A stretch of DNA of 19,498 nucleotides from an uncultured Eubacterium sp. (lineage in GTDB: Bacteria > Bacillota > Clostridia > Oscillospirales > Acutalibacteraceae): the NCBI GenBank assembly GCA_910584985.1, contig CAJUDJ010000029.1, positions 1-19,498 of the forward strand. Direction: 5' to 3'. This document shows, piece by piece, positions 6,417 to 16,200 of the stretch; the stretch's first letter is position 1, and each line of letters starts with the position of its first letter. Under the pieces are notes generated by a model. That model was not told the origin of the DNA. It saw nothing but the letters and a program-made list of their open reading frames with translations, and ran no database searches. The translations under genes and the position numbers were made by a program.

Positions 6417-7751
6417 ATGAAAAATGATATGCTGAAAGGCAGAATTGTAAAATCCATCGTGCTTTTTGCATTGCCGATTATGGCAAGCGCGGCATTGCAG
6501 TATTCCTACAATTTAATAGATAATATTATTGTCGGCAGATACATAAGTGAGGATGCACTTGCGGCAGTAGGCGGTATCGGTCCCGTAAACAACTTTATTA
6601 TCGGCACGGCGCTTGGGCTTACAGGCGGCTTTACCATTCCCGTTTCCCAGAAATTCGGTGCAGGCGATAAAAAGGCAATGAACCTTTATGCAGGCAGCAG
6701 CATTCTTCTTTCCGCATTTATCGGAATTATAATAGCGGTTTTGGCGCATTTGGTTTCCAATCCGATTTTAAGACTGATAAATACACCAGAAAACATTATT
6801 GAAATGTCTGCTGCTTATGTGAATATTCTTTATTTCGGTGTGCCGCTTCAGATGCTTTTCAATAATTTTACAAGTATTGCACGGGCTGTGGGCGACAGCA
6901 AAAAGCCAACCCTTTTTATAATTATAAGCGTAATCACAAATCTTGTGCTGGATATTCTTTTTGTGGGTGTATTCAACCGGGGTGTAGAGGGTGCTGCTTT
7001 GGCAACCGTTATTTCCTATGCGGTGGCAATGTTTTTTTCAGGCATATATGTTTTAAGAAAGCAGCCGCTTCTGTCCATAAAGAAAAGCGATTTAAAGCCG
7101 AATTTTAAAATACAGTGGGAACAGCTTAAGCTTGGCATTCCCGTTTCGCTTCAGTTTACAATCACCTCAGTGGGTTCCATGATTCTTCAGTCCGCTATCA
7201 ACAGTTTCGGCTCAACAGCTGTGGCGGCAATTACTGCAGCAGGCAGGGTGGAACAGATAACAAATATTCCCATGAGTGCACTTGGCGTTGGAAATTCCAC
7301 CTTTGTTGCACAGAATTTCGGCGCAGGGAATTATAAAAGAATAATTGCTTCGGTCAGAAAAATCCTTGTGCTGGATCTGCTGATTTCCGTAGTATGCAGT
7401 GCAGTGCTTATTTTAGCAGGGCCGTATATTGTAAGGCTGTTTATCGAAAATCCCTCTGCGGAAATTATGGATTATGCCATGCAGTATCTTTTCACAATCG
7501 GCGGCTGCTACAGCCTTGTATCGCTGCTGTTTGTATTCAGAAACACGCTTCAGGGGCTTGGTTATACTTATGCGAATACAATTGCAGGGGCAGGGGAATT
7601 GCTCGGCAGATTGCTTGTAGCTTATTTTTTAACAAGGCTGTTCGGATTTGTCGGTGTTTGCTTTGCAGGGCCCGCCGCATGGCTGCTGGCAGATATTCCG
7701 CTTATTATTCTATATATAAGAGTGAAGAACTGTAAACTCAGCAAATTATAA
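6417..7751 (+). CDS. MATE-family multidrug/Na+ (or H+) antiporter
   Basis: A 444-residue integral membrane transporter of the MATE family, which exports cationic drugs or metabolites in exchange for Na+ or H+. The sequence has about twelve hydrophobic segments in two similar halves. It opens with the family-typical FALPIMASAALQYSYNLIDNIIVGRYISEDALAAVG, and FNNFTSIARAVGDSKKP marks the first half. The second half has PVSLQFTITSVGSMILQSAINSFGS and ITNIPMSALGVGNSTFVAQNFGAGN. Length is normal. The ATG at 6417 is preferred over an in-frame GTG at 6408, because AGGTG (6406-6410) is correctly spaced as its ribosome binding site and would otherwise overlap the GTG. It has its own promoter and is monocistronic or followed by the independently promoted YhhN gene. 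The substrate is unknown. Confidence 0.93.
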   Translation: MKNDMLKGRIVKSIVLFALPIMASAALQYSYNLIDNIIVGRYISEDALAAVGGIGPVNNFIIGTALGLTGGFTIPVSQKFGAGDKKAMNLYAGSSILLSAFIGIIIAVLAHLVSNPILRLINTPENIIEMSAAYVNILYFGVPLQMLFNNFTSIARAVGDSKKPTLFIIISVITNLVLDILFVGVFNRGVEGAALATVISYAVAMFFSGIYVLRKQPLLSIKKSDLKPNFKIQWEQLKLGIPVSLQFTITSVGSMILQSAINSFGSTAVAAITAAGRVEQITNIPMSALGVGNSTFVAQNFGAGNYKRIIASVRKILVLDLLISVVCSAVLILAGPYIVRLFIENPSAEIMDYAMQYLFTIGGCYSLVSLLFVFRNTLQGLGYTYANTIAGAGELLGRLLVAYFLTRLFGFVGVCFAGPAAWLLADIPLIILYIRVKNCKLSKL

Positions 7752-7763
7752 TCTGCATTGTGC

Positions 7764-7792
7764 TTGCAGGAATTGTTTCTTTATGCTATACT
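7764..7792 (+). promoter_or_regulatory. Promoter of the YhhN-family gene
   Basis: TTGCAG (7764-7769) and TATACT (7787-7792) have 17-base spacing and an extended TGC before the -10 box. The last bases of the -10 box are the first bases of a 13-bp inverted repeat. Confidence 0.68.
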
Positions 7793-7822
7793 CAGTTTAT
7801 AAACTTTTTATAAACTGAGGGG
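7791..7822 (+). promoter_or_regulatory. Perfect inverted repeat at the transcription start, reaching the ribosome binding site
   Basis: CTCAGTTTATAAA (7791-7803) and its exact reverse complement TTTATAAACTGAG (7807-7819) flank a 3-base spacer. The 3' arm runs straight into GGG, so the ribosome binding site GAGGGG (7817-7822) begins inside the palindrome. As DNA it sits where a repressor dimer would block promoter escape. As RNA, if transcription starts within it, only part of the hairpin would be transcribed. No T-tract follows, so it is not a terminator. Confidence 0.65.
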
Positions 7823-7828
7823 TATATT

Positions 7829-8524
7829 ATGACATTGTATTATTTGGCGTTGGCCGCAGGGCTAATTGTTGCAGCAGGCTTTTTGTTTTCACGCGCAAAG
7901 GGAGCAAGCATAAAAAATCTTTTTTTCAAAATGGCATCAAGCCTTTGCTTTTTGCTTACGGCAGTTTGTGCCGTTCTTGCAAATCCCGGTGCATCGGCAT
8001 ACGGGGGGCTTATCATAATGGGTGGTATTCTTGGCCTGTGCGGGGATGCAGCACTTGATTTGAAATTTATTTATCCGAAAGATAATAATGCATATTTAAG
8101 ATCGGGCTTTATCTTCTTTGCAATCGGGCATTTGTTCTTTAATGCTGCTTTGATATGGCTTAATCAACTGAAATGGTGGTGGGTGCTCATCTGCATTGCC
8201 GCTGCATTTGTAATTGCAGTGCTGAATGCGCTTTCCTCGAAAATGCTTAAAATTGATTTCGGCAAATACAGAAATATTGTGATTATGTATTCAACGGTTC
8301 TTGCTGCCACGGCAATTATTTCTGTTCTTTCTGCTGTCGTAACGGGAAGCGTGGCCATGATTATTTTTGCAGTCGGTGCGGTTCTGTTCCTTCTGTCTGA
8401 TGTGGTGCTTTGCTTCACCTATTTCAGTACGGGCTGGGATAAACCGGTTCATATCTTTATTAATCACTTGCTTTATTATGCTGCGCAGTTTCTGATTGCA
8501 TCAACTATTGTTTTTATAGCATAG
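7829..8524 (+). CDS. YhhN/TMEM86-family membrane protein (lysoplasmalogenase-like)
   Basis: A 231-residue polytopic membrane protein of the YhhN family. Animal TMEM86B, a relative, hydrolyses lysoplasmalogen; the bacterial members are mostly untested. About eight hydrophobic segments are present. Conserved polar residues lie where the family has them: GLCGDAALDL (69-78; Asp73, Asp77), then FFAIGHLFF (96-104; His101) and FLLSDVVLCF (187-196; Asp191), ending with YYAAQFLIASTI. The start ATG is 7 bases after GAGGGG. It has its own promoter with an unusual inverted repeat and is followed closely by a terminator, so it is a single-gene unit. Clostridia often contain plasmalogens, which would fit the proposed substrate, but this remains inference. 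Confidence 0.85.
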   Translation: MTLYYLALAAGLIVAAGFLFSRAKGASIKNLFFKMASSLCFLLTAVCAVLANPGASAYGGLIIMGGILGLCGDAALDLKFIYPKDNNAYLRSGFIFFAIGHLFFNAALIWLNQLKWWWVLICIAAAFVIAVLNALSSKMLKIDFGKYRNIVIMYSTVLAATAIISVLSAVVTGSVAMIIFAVGAVLFLLSDVVLCFTYFSTGWDKPVHIFINHLLYYAAQFLIASTIVFIA

Positions 8525-8526
8525 TT

Positions 8527-8558
8527 AAAAAATCCCATCTGAAAAGATGGGATTTTTT
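8527..8558. terminator. Bidirectional intrinsic terminator after the YhhN gene
   Basis: A perfect 14-bp stem (8527-8540 with 8545-8558) with a GAAA loop, flanked by A6 on one side and T6 on the other, so it can work in both directions. Confidence 0.92.
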
Positions 8559-8588
8559 GCAGTTTTGCATTGGATAAAGGTGTATTTA

Positions 8589-8620
8589 AATAGGCTTCTC
8601 CTTTTTAGGAGAAGCCTATT
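8589..8620 (-). terminator. Hairpin after the fucosidase gene
   Basis: A perfect 13-bp stem (8589-8601 with 8608-8620) with a 6-base loop begins 5 bases past the fucosidase stop codon. On the minus strand it is followed by TTTAAATA, a weak U-tract. The bidirectional terminator at 8527-8558 would back it up. Confidence 0.7.
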
Positions 8621-8625
8621 ATAGT

Positions 8626-9978
8626 TTATTTCACTCTGTATGCACCGGTTGCAACGGCCTCAGCTTTGTCAATATAGGGCTCATTTCGGCATTCTGTAAT
8701 TTTTATTGTGATTTTGTCTGTTACAACAGGATCAAAAACAGCAATTCTTGAAAAGCCGATAATTGTGCCGTCAAAAATCTTTTTTCCGTTTGCGTGAATT
8801 TCAAACTTTTCAACACGCTGTGATTTTGTTGTATCCTCTGAAATGCGTATGCGGTCAACAGACTGCAAGGGGAAGGTAAGGCTTATTTTAAAGCCATCTG
8901 CCGATTTTTCACATTTGGCCTCTTTAATAACCAAATTCTCTTCCTTTTTCAGCCATCTTCCCATTTCTTTAAGCCGTTTCACATCACATTTTGCAAAAAG
9001 CCCGTTTTTATTAGGCGGAATATTTAAAAGCATAAGGGAGTTATTGCCTGCGGAATTATAATAGATTTTCATAAGTTGGTTAAGAGATTTTAATGTGAGC
9101 CTTTGCATCGGATGGAAGAACCAGCCAAGCCGTATGGAAACATCCACCTCCGCAGGATACCACATAAATTCATCGTAATTGCTCAAGAATTTGCGTGAAC
9201 CCATATCGGGCAGCATCACATCCTGACAGCGCTTCTGAAATTTTTTCATATCATCATCCGTCTGGCAGTTTGCGGCGATATTCTGCTGGTCGTATTCAAA
9301 TTTAGGCACCACATTCCATTCGCTTTCCCGGGTTTTTCCGCTTTCATTTCCAATCCAGCGCACATCGGGCGCACAGCCGCTCATAACAATATCAGGCTGA
9401 AGCTGAACGGCGGTGTTCCATATTCTTTCAAAATCATATTTCTGAACAGGCTGGCTGTCTGCTTTTGCACCGCAGGCACCATCCAACCACAGCATAAATA
9501 TATCGCCATAGCCGGTCAGCAATTCCGTAAGCTGTGCTATGTAAAAATCGTTGTATTCGGGTGTGCCGTAACATTTTGCGTTTCTGTCCCACGGGGAAAG
9601 ATAAACGCCGAATTTAAGTCCGTATTTTTTGCAGCTTTCCGAAACTTCACGCACCACATCGCCCTTTCCGTTTTTGTAAGGGCTGTTTTTTACGGAATGC
9701 TCTGTTGTTTTTGAGGGCCAAAGGCAGAAGCCATCGTGATGCTTGCAGGTAAGAATTACGCCCTTCATGCCGGCATCCTTAATTGCGCTGCACCATTGGT
9801 CCGTGTTCTGCTTCTTCGGATTGAAAACGGCTTCACTTTCTTTTCCGTTTCCCCATTCCCGGTTGGTAAAGGTGTTTACGCCGTAGTGAACAAACGCGTA
9901 AAATTTCATTTCCTGAATGATAAGCTGGCGGCGGTTTGGCACAATACTTGTGTATAAATCAATTCTGTTTTTGTTCAT
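8626..9978 (-). CDS. Alpha-L-fucosidase, glycoside hydrolase family 29
   Basis: A 450-residue GH29 enzyme that releases terminal alpha-L-fucose from glycans by a retaining mechanism. It opens with WGxG-type family features: FYAFVHYGVNTFTNREWGNG (26-45), then GVILTCKHHDGFCLWPSK (73-90) and KFGVYLSPWDRN (122-133). The probable nucleophile is Asp166 in FMLWLDGACG. A beta-sandwich-like C-terminal part follows from about residue 340. The pattern and 450-residue length are closer to the alpha-1,3/4-specific subgroup (GH29-B) than to the broad subgroup, but that needs a tree. No signal peptide is visible, so it should act in the cytoplasm on imported fucosylated oligosaccharides. AGGAG lies 7 bases before the ATG. 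It is divergent from the giant MucBP protein gene. Confidence 0.93.
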   Translation of the reverse strand: MNKNRIDLYTSIVPNRRQLIIQEMKFYAFVHYGVNTFTNREWGNGKESEAVFNPKKQNTDQWCSAIKDAGMKGVILTCKHHDGFCLWPSKTTEHSVKNSPYKNGKGDVVREVSESCKKYGLKFGVYLSPWDRNAKCYGTPEYNDFYIAQLTELLTGYGDIFMLWLDGACGAKADSQPVQKYDFERIWNTAVQLQPDIVMSGCAPDVRWIGNESGKTRESEWNVVPKFEYDQQNIAANCQTDDDMKKFQKRCQDVMLPDMGSRKFLSNYDEFMWYPAEVDVSIRLGWFFHPMQRLTLKSLNQLMKIYYNSAGNNSLMLLNIPPNKNGLFAKCDVKRLKEMGRWLKKEENLVIKEAKCEKSADGFKISLTFPLQSVDRIRISEDTTKSQRVEKFEIHANGKKIFDGTIIGFSRIAVFDPVVTDKITIKITECRNEPYIDKAEAVATGAYRVK

Positions 9979-10009
9979 TTTCTGCTCCTGTATGTATTGT
10001 CCATAAATA

Positions 10010-10038
10010 AGTATAGCAGATTACGGATACGGAATCAA
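10010..10038 (-). promoter_or_regulatory. Promoter of the fucosidase gene
   Basis: On the minus strand TTGATT (10033-10038) and TATACT (10010-10015) are 17 bases apart, with TGC before the -10 box, the same extended form as at three other genes here. Confidence 0.65.
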
Positions 10039-10103
10039 GTATCATAAAAAGCAGGTTCTGCGCAGATAAAGCATAAATAATTATAAAATATTAGTGCGTG
10101 GTA

Positions 10104-10132
10104 TTGATTTTTTATTTTACTTGTTGTATTAT
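10104..10132 (+). promoter_or_regulatory. Probable promoter of the giant surface-protein gene
   Basis: TTGATT (10104-10109) and TATTAT (10127-10132) are separated by 17 bases. The fucosidase promoter points the other way 66 bases to the left, so the two genes share one control region (9979-10229). Confidence 0.5.
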
Positions 10133-10161
10133 CAAAATATCAATAATTATCTGTAATTATA

Positions 10162-10202
10162 GCAGAAAATGCAGAAAAAATTCAGATAAGCAGTTTTTCT
10201 GC
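10162..10202 (+). promoter_or_regulatory. 5' untranslated stem-loop with two alternative 5' arms
   Basis: GCAGAAAAA (10171-10179) pairs perfectly with TTTTTCTGC (10194-10202) over a 14-base loop. A second GCAGAAAA copy just upstream (10162-10169) could compete for the same 3' arm. The stem ends 15 bases before the ribosome binding site GGAG (10218-10221). It may stabilise the long mRNA or do nothing. Confidence 0.35.
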
Positions 10203-10229
10203 AGACGATGTTAAGATGGAGTGAAGGGT

Positions 10230-13200
10230 ATGAAAAAGTTCAAATCGTTTATTGCTGTTTTAATCGTTGTTATGCTTATAGCTACACAGTGCATAACCTC
10301 GTATGCTTCTGATTCCGAAAACATTTCGGTTACCGGCAGCAGTACGGCAGCAACTGAAAATTCAGTAGAAGAGAAATCCGGCGTAAAGCTGATTACGGCT
10401 GTAGACGGCTATGATCTCGCAGGCAAAGAGCCTTATCAAAAGCTGGCTGTGGAATACGGTGCCGCATTTGACGAAATTCCAATGCCGGAAACACTTCCCG
10501 TTTCTGTTTTGGGGCAAAGTGAAACGGTTAAAATTCCTGTTTCCTGGAATCCGGCTGACGGTGAGGAATGGAATCCTGAAGGCAGTGCTCATGATGAAAA
10601 CGGAAACCCCGTTTCCTGCAGGCTTGTTGCCGATTTCGGCAGCGGATATGCACTTGCGGATGAAAATGCGGAGCTGCCGTGGATAGAACTTATTCATCAA
10701 AGCAAAAATGTGAAAAAAGCAGCTTCCCGTGCTGCCCTGCCCACCTCAGAGCAGTCCTCACATGTTTGGTATACAACATCGGGCAGGCGTGCTTTTGATA
10801 TTATGGGTGTTTCCGGCAGTTCGGCTTCCATAAGAACTTCCTATAACAATAAAGGTTATTACTGCGTTTTCAAGGTGGATGGTGCACAGAACAATGATGT
10901 TCAGTTCGGCGGAAACGGCATTACAAAAACGGTCAACGGAATGAATATCACACAGACGCTTTCCATCGTTAATGACGGTGCATATATAAGAATCAGCTAT
11001 GATGTAAACAATCCTACAACGGTTGCGCATACCATCGGGCTTGCCAACTGGACGGATGTTCAGATAAACTCAAATGACAGAGCACCGATTTACCCCACAG
11101 GAACAGGTGCCAGAATGGCTGAGAGTGATACCGGCGCACAGTTCAACATGATTTGTAAGAATGCTTACGGCGTAACGGATACGGATACCATCTGGTACGG
11201 TGTTTACAATCAGTGTTCAAATAATTTATGGGGGGCTTCCACCACCAACACTTTAACGAATACGGACAGCGGTATTGCCATTTCCTGGCATGACAGGGTA
11301 ATTCAGCCGGGGCAGACCAAAACCTATTCCTATCTTTTGGGCATCGGTAAATCCGCTAACCCGCCGCAGCTCGGTTCTGAAATCAGTGCGGTTGTTAATC
11401 CGCAGACGGTGGATGTTTCCGCAAGCGTTAAGGATATAGTCGGAATGACGGATAAGCTCTATTATGTTCTGGATATGGGCACGGATAATGAAACAGAACC
11501 CGGTGTGCTGGATACAAAAGCAGGCAACGGATCTTTTCAGAATATGGGCGGTATTATTACACGCCCGAAAACATGGCAGGCAGGCGAGGTACATACCGTA
11601 TCCGTGTGGGTAATGAATGATGCCAATGCGATGTCCACCATAAAAACCGTTGCCATCTTTATTGAAGATAATGAGGATCAGGGCGATGTTATGCGTCCTG
11701 CTCAGAATGCCACGCTTACCTTTGCGGCAAACGGCGGAAGCGGCACAGCACCAACGAATATGAGTGCATACGAGCTGCAGACGGTTACACTTCCGAACAA
11801 CACCTTTACCGCACCTGCAGGAAAGCAGTTCGGCGGATGGCAGGATACTACGGGCAATGTTTATCCTGCAGGTTCGGATTATAGAATTCCCGAAAATCTT
11901 CCTTCCAATACCATGCAGTTTAAAGCATATTGGATTTTAACCTCCGAATCCTATTATTATCTTGATATATATGAGGAGCAGCTGACGGGCAGCAAGCCAT
12001 ATAAGAAAACAAACGCCACGATTACAAACGGAACAGTTGGAGCAGCTGTTAATATTTCTGCTTCTCAGCTTACCATTCCCGAAGGATTTGTGCTGAACAC
12101 TTCAAAATCCAAGCTCAGCGGTACAATTGCAAATGCTGCAAATCCGCTTCACCTTGAAGCGTATCTGGACAGGCAGCAGCTTACGGTAACCTTTGATAAC
12201 GGCATATCGTCTATGACCAATGACGAGGTTAAGGTTAAATACGGTGCAACCGTGCCGGAAAGTGCAATCAAAACACTTTCTGCACAGACCTATGCCACCT
12301 TCGGCGGTTGGTTTACAAGCCCCGGCGGAAAGGGAAATGTTTTCAATGCAGAGCGTAAAATAAAGGATAATCAAACGGTTTATGCTTATTGGATACCCAA
12401 GGAAGTAAATGTAACCTTTGATTATAATTATGTAAACCCAAAAGCAACAGCACTTAACGGCAGAACAGCCACATCCAAATTAACACCACAGGTAGATACG
12501 GCATATGAAATGAATCTTGCCGGCAAGATTGCATCTTACCCTGCTGTTCCTTCAAGATGGCAGGACATTTCGGGCAATTCGTTTGAATTTGAGGGCTGGT
12601 ATCTCGGCGATCAGAAGATTTCAGCAGAAACCCTGTTCAATTATGAACCGGCAACGCTTGTTGCACACTGGAAGCAGGGTGCAGCCGTTTCCTGTATGTG
12701 GAACGGTAACGGCACGGTAACAGGCCAGGGCTTTTATACAATGGGAAGCGATGTTACGATTTCGTGGCAGGCAGCTCCCGGCTGGCATGTTTCCCATGTG
12801 CTTATAGACAACAAGTGGGTTGGCGGCGATAAGCTGGATAATCCCACACACATCTTCACCGATATAAACGGAAACCATAATGTATTTGTTACTTTTGAAG
12901 AAGACGGTGCGGTAGATCCCGATCCGGGACCTGATCCGGACAATCCCGATATTATCACGCCGGATGATAATTATTATTTAATTACAACACATAAATACGG
13001 CACCTCCAAAATAGAAATTACGGATTCGTTCTCGGTTAAAGAGGGCGAAAGTGCAAGAGTTGAATGGAGTGTTCCGAGCGGATATAAAATCACAAAGGTT
13101 CTTATAAATGGTTTGAACGGCGGTCAGAAAACGATTGACAGAGGCTATCTTCAGATTGATACGGTAACGGGCAACCATACGGTTGATGTTTATGCCGAGC

Positions 13201-16200
13201 CTGTAACGAACTTTGTTCAGCAGAACGGATATTACAATATCAGCACTGCCATTACAAACGGAACGATTACAAATTCTGCAACGGTTGCCGAAGGCACAGC
13301 CCTTTACACAGTGGATTGGACGGTTGATGCAGGCTATCATGTCAAAGAGATACTGATTGACGGTGTGCCGGCAGCAGATCTTACCATAACCTCCTGTTCC
13401 TTTGATAATATCACTGCAAATCATACCGTAAAGGTTATCTGTGAACCGGATGATCCGACCAATCCCGATACACCGCCCGAAAATAAAAATCTTTTTGTGG
13501 ATACGGCGATTTTCGGCGGCCCCGGAAGCATTACACCATCCTCCTTTGTATCCACAGGTGATAATGCGGAAATTACATGGAACATAACCGCAGATATTCC
13601 GGAACAGTATGAGGTCGGATATGTTTATGTAGACGGCGAAGCGGTAGAACTTGATGAAAATGATAATTTAAGCTATACCTTTGATGATATTGATTCGGAT
13701 CATAAGGTGGAAGTATATCTTATACCGAATCTTGTGCAGTTCAATGTTACTTATGAGGGCGAAGGTTCGGTTTCACCCTCACAGACACTTCTTTATGCAA
13801 CAGATTATCATTTAACGGCAACACCTGCTGCAGACTGGGTGCTTGATACGATTGAGATGGATGGAAAGCAGATTTATCCTGCAACAACTTTTATGAGCCG
13901 TTTAAGGTCTTTCTTCGGTCTCAGAGCTGCGGCGGATAACGTTCCTCTTGCGGCAGATTTCAGCGAAATCTATAATGTGGTTGAAACACATAATGTTAAG
14001 GTAACCTTTAAAAAGGCAGATGGTTCTTTGCCGCTCGGCGTAAGACACAATCTGAAAACCACACTGAACGGTGTGGGCACGATTTCTCCGAGCAGACTTG
14101 TAATAGAGGGTGAATCTGCCGATGTTACATGGAATATTCCGGACGGCTACACTGTTGAAAGCGTATTCCTGAAAAGGCAGACGGATTTCCTGATTCCGCA
14201 GACGGTTACAGGCAACACTTTAACCGTAAATAATATTCAGAGCGATGTTGAGGTTATTGTAAATACAAAGCCCGTACCGCCTCCCGATGTGCCTGAGCCT
14301 GTAACATACAATCTCAGCACCAAAATCGATGACGGCGGAAATATTACCTCCTCCTTAAGTGATATTGCCGAAGGCGAGCAAATTGAGGTTAAATGGTCTA
14401 CGGATGAAGCACAGTGGGTGTCCAAGGTTATTATTGACGGTGTGGAAAGGCCGGATCTTGTTGAAAAGAATTCCGTGCTGCTTACAATGGATCAGGATCA
14501 TTCGGTTGAAGTTAAGCTGAATCTTGCCGAAAGTAAGTTTTATCTTGACATTTACAGCCAGAGGCTGAACGGCGAATATGAATTTATGGTATCTATGCCG
14601 TTTGATTCAAGGGTAAATTCAAATATAGAGCTTGATTCCACCAGAGATTTTGAAACACCTGCAGGCTTCTCCTTTAATGCGGATAAAAGCAATCTGAAGG
14701 GTACGGTTACGGGCTTAAGCAAGCCGCTGCACCTTACCGCTTATTTTGATATGATTTTGACGCTTGATGTGAATTATCTAAATCTGAAAGGAGAAGAGAT
14801 TGCACCGGGTATAACCGAAACCTATAAGCTTAATGATGCCTATACAACCAAGGCTGCAGATCCGCGTCCTTACGGTTATGTGCTTACGGAAACACCCGAA
14901 AATTACAAAGGCAGAATGACGGAAAGCACGGTTACCGTTGATTATATTTATGAGCAGATGGATTCCACGATTGTTATAAATTACCTTGATGAAAACGGCG
15001 ATAAAATTCCGCCGGAAATTATTCAGAGCAAGGTTATCGGCGGAAAGGCACTTGATGATTATTATACAACGGCCGAAAATATTTATGGCTATGATCTGAA
15101 CAGTGAAAAATATCCTGCAAATGCAAACGGCAGGTTTGAAGAGGATCAGCAGGTAATTAATTATTACTATACGCTTAAGGAATCTTCGGTTAAGCTTGAT
15201 TTTATAGGCAAGGATATTAACGGCAATACGGTTGAAATCAGCCCCACACAGATTATTGAAGGTAAGGTTTATGAGGATTACACCGCGGATGCACAGAAAA
15301 TCATAGATAAAATTCTTGCATCAGATGCCGTATACGGCTATTATCTTGCCGATTATCCCGTTGCTGAAAATGAAGGAAAAATTGCTGAAAAGCAGATTAA
15401 TCTTGTTTACAATTTTGTTCTGAAAGATGCTTCGGTTGTTGTTAATTATGTAGACAGCAAAGGCAATGAAATTGACGATCCTGTTATTCTGAGCGGCAAG
15501 GTGTTCGGAAGCTATCAGACAAGCCCTAAGGAAATCCGTGGCTATACGCTTGTAAAAAGCCCTGCGCAGCCATCCGGCATATTTACCGAGGATACCATAA
15601 CGCTTGAATATGTGTATGCAGCAAATGATTCTTCGGTTATCGTTAATTACCGCGGCACAGACGGAGTTCAGCTGGATACCGTTGTGCTGAACGGCAAGGT
15701 TGCCCAAACCTATAAAACAGAGGCTAAGAAGTTTAAGGGCTATGAGCTTACAGCTGTTCCTGCAAATGACACAGGCAAGTATAAAGCGGATATTATAACA
15801 GTAAATTACATTTACAGTCCGAATGATACTTCGCTTGTTGTAAATTTCCTGAACAGAGAAGGAAAAGCCGTTGCAGACAGTGAGGCTTACTATTCAAAAT
15901 TCAATCAGAAATATGAAACCAGCCCCAAAAATATTTTCGGTTACAATCTGGTTGAAGTGCCTGACAATGCAAACGGAAGTTATACAGAGTATAATATCGT
16001 TGTAAATTATGTTTATGAGCTCAGAGATTCCGAAGTAACTGCAAATTATGTTGACCTTGAAGGGAACAAGCTTGCAGAAAGCGAAGTTATCAGCGGAAAA
16101 TATTTTGATGACTACAAAACAATCCAGAAAACCATTCCGGGCTACAAACTTACGGCAGTTCCCTCTAATTCAAGAGGTATCTTCAATGAAGATGTAATTA

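Noticed and set aside
7791..7819. Intrinsic terminator at the YhhN palindrome
   Set aside because: No T-tract follows on either strand in the right place, and it overlaps a promoter -10 box and a ribosome binding site.
8164..8418. Antisense open frames over the YhhN, GNAT, kinase and giant genes
   Set aside because: They follow codon bias of the opposite-strand genes, lack ribosome binding sites and show no recognisable domains.
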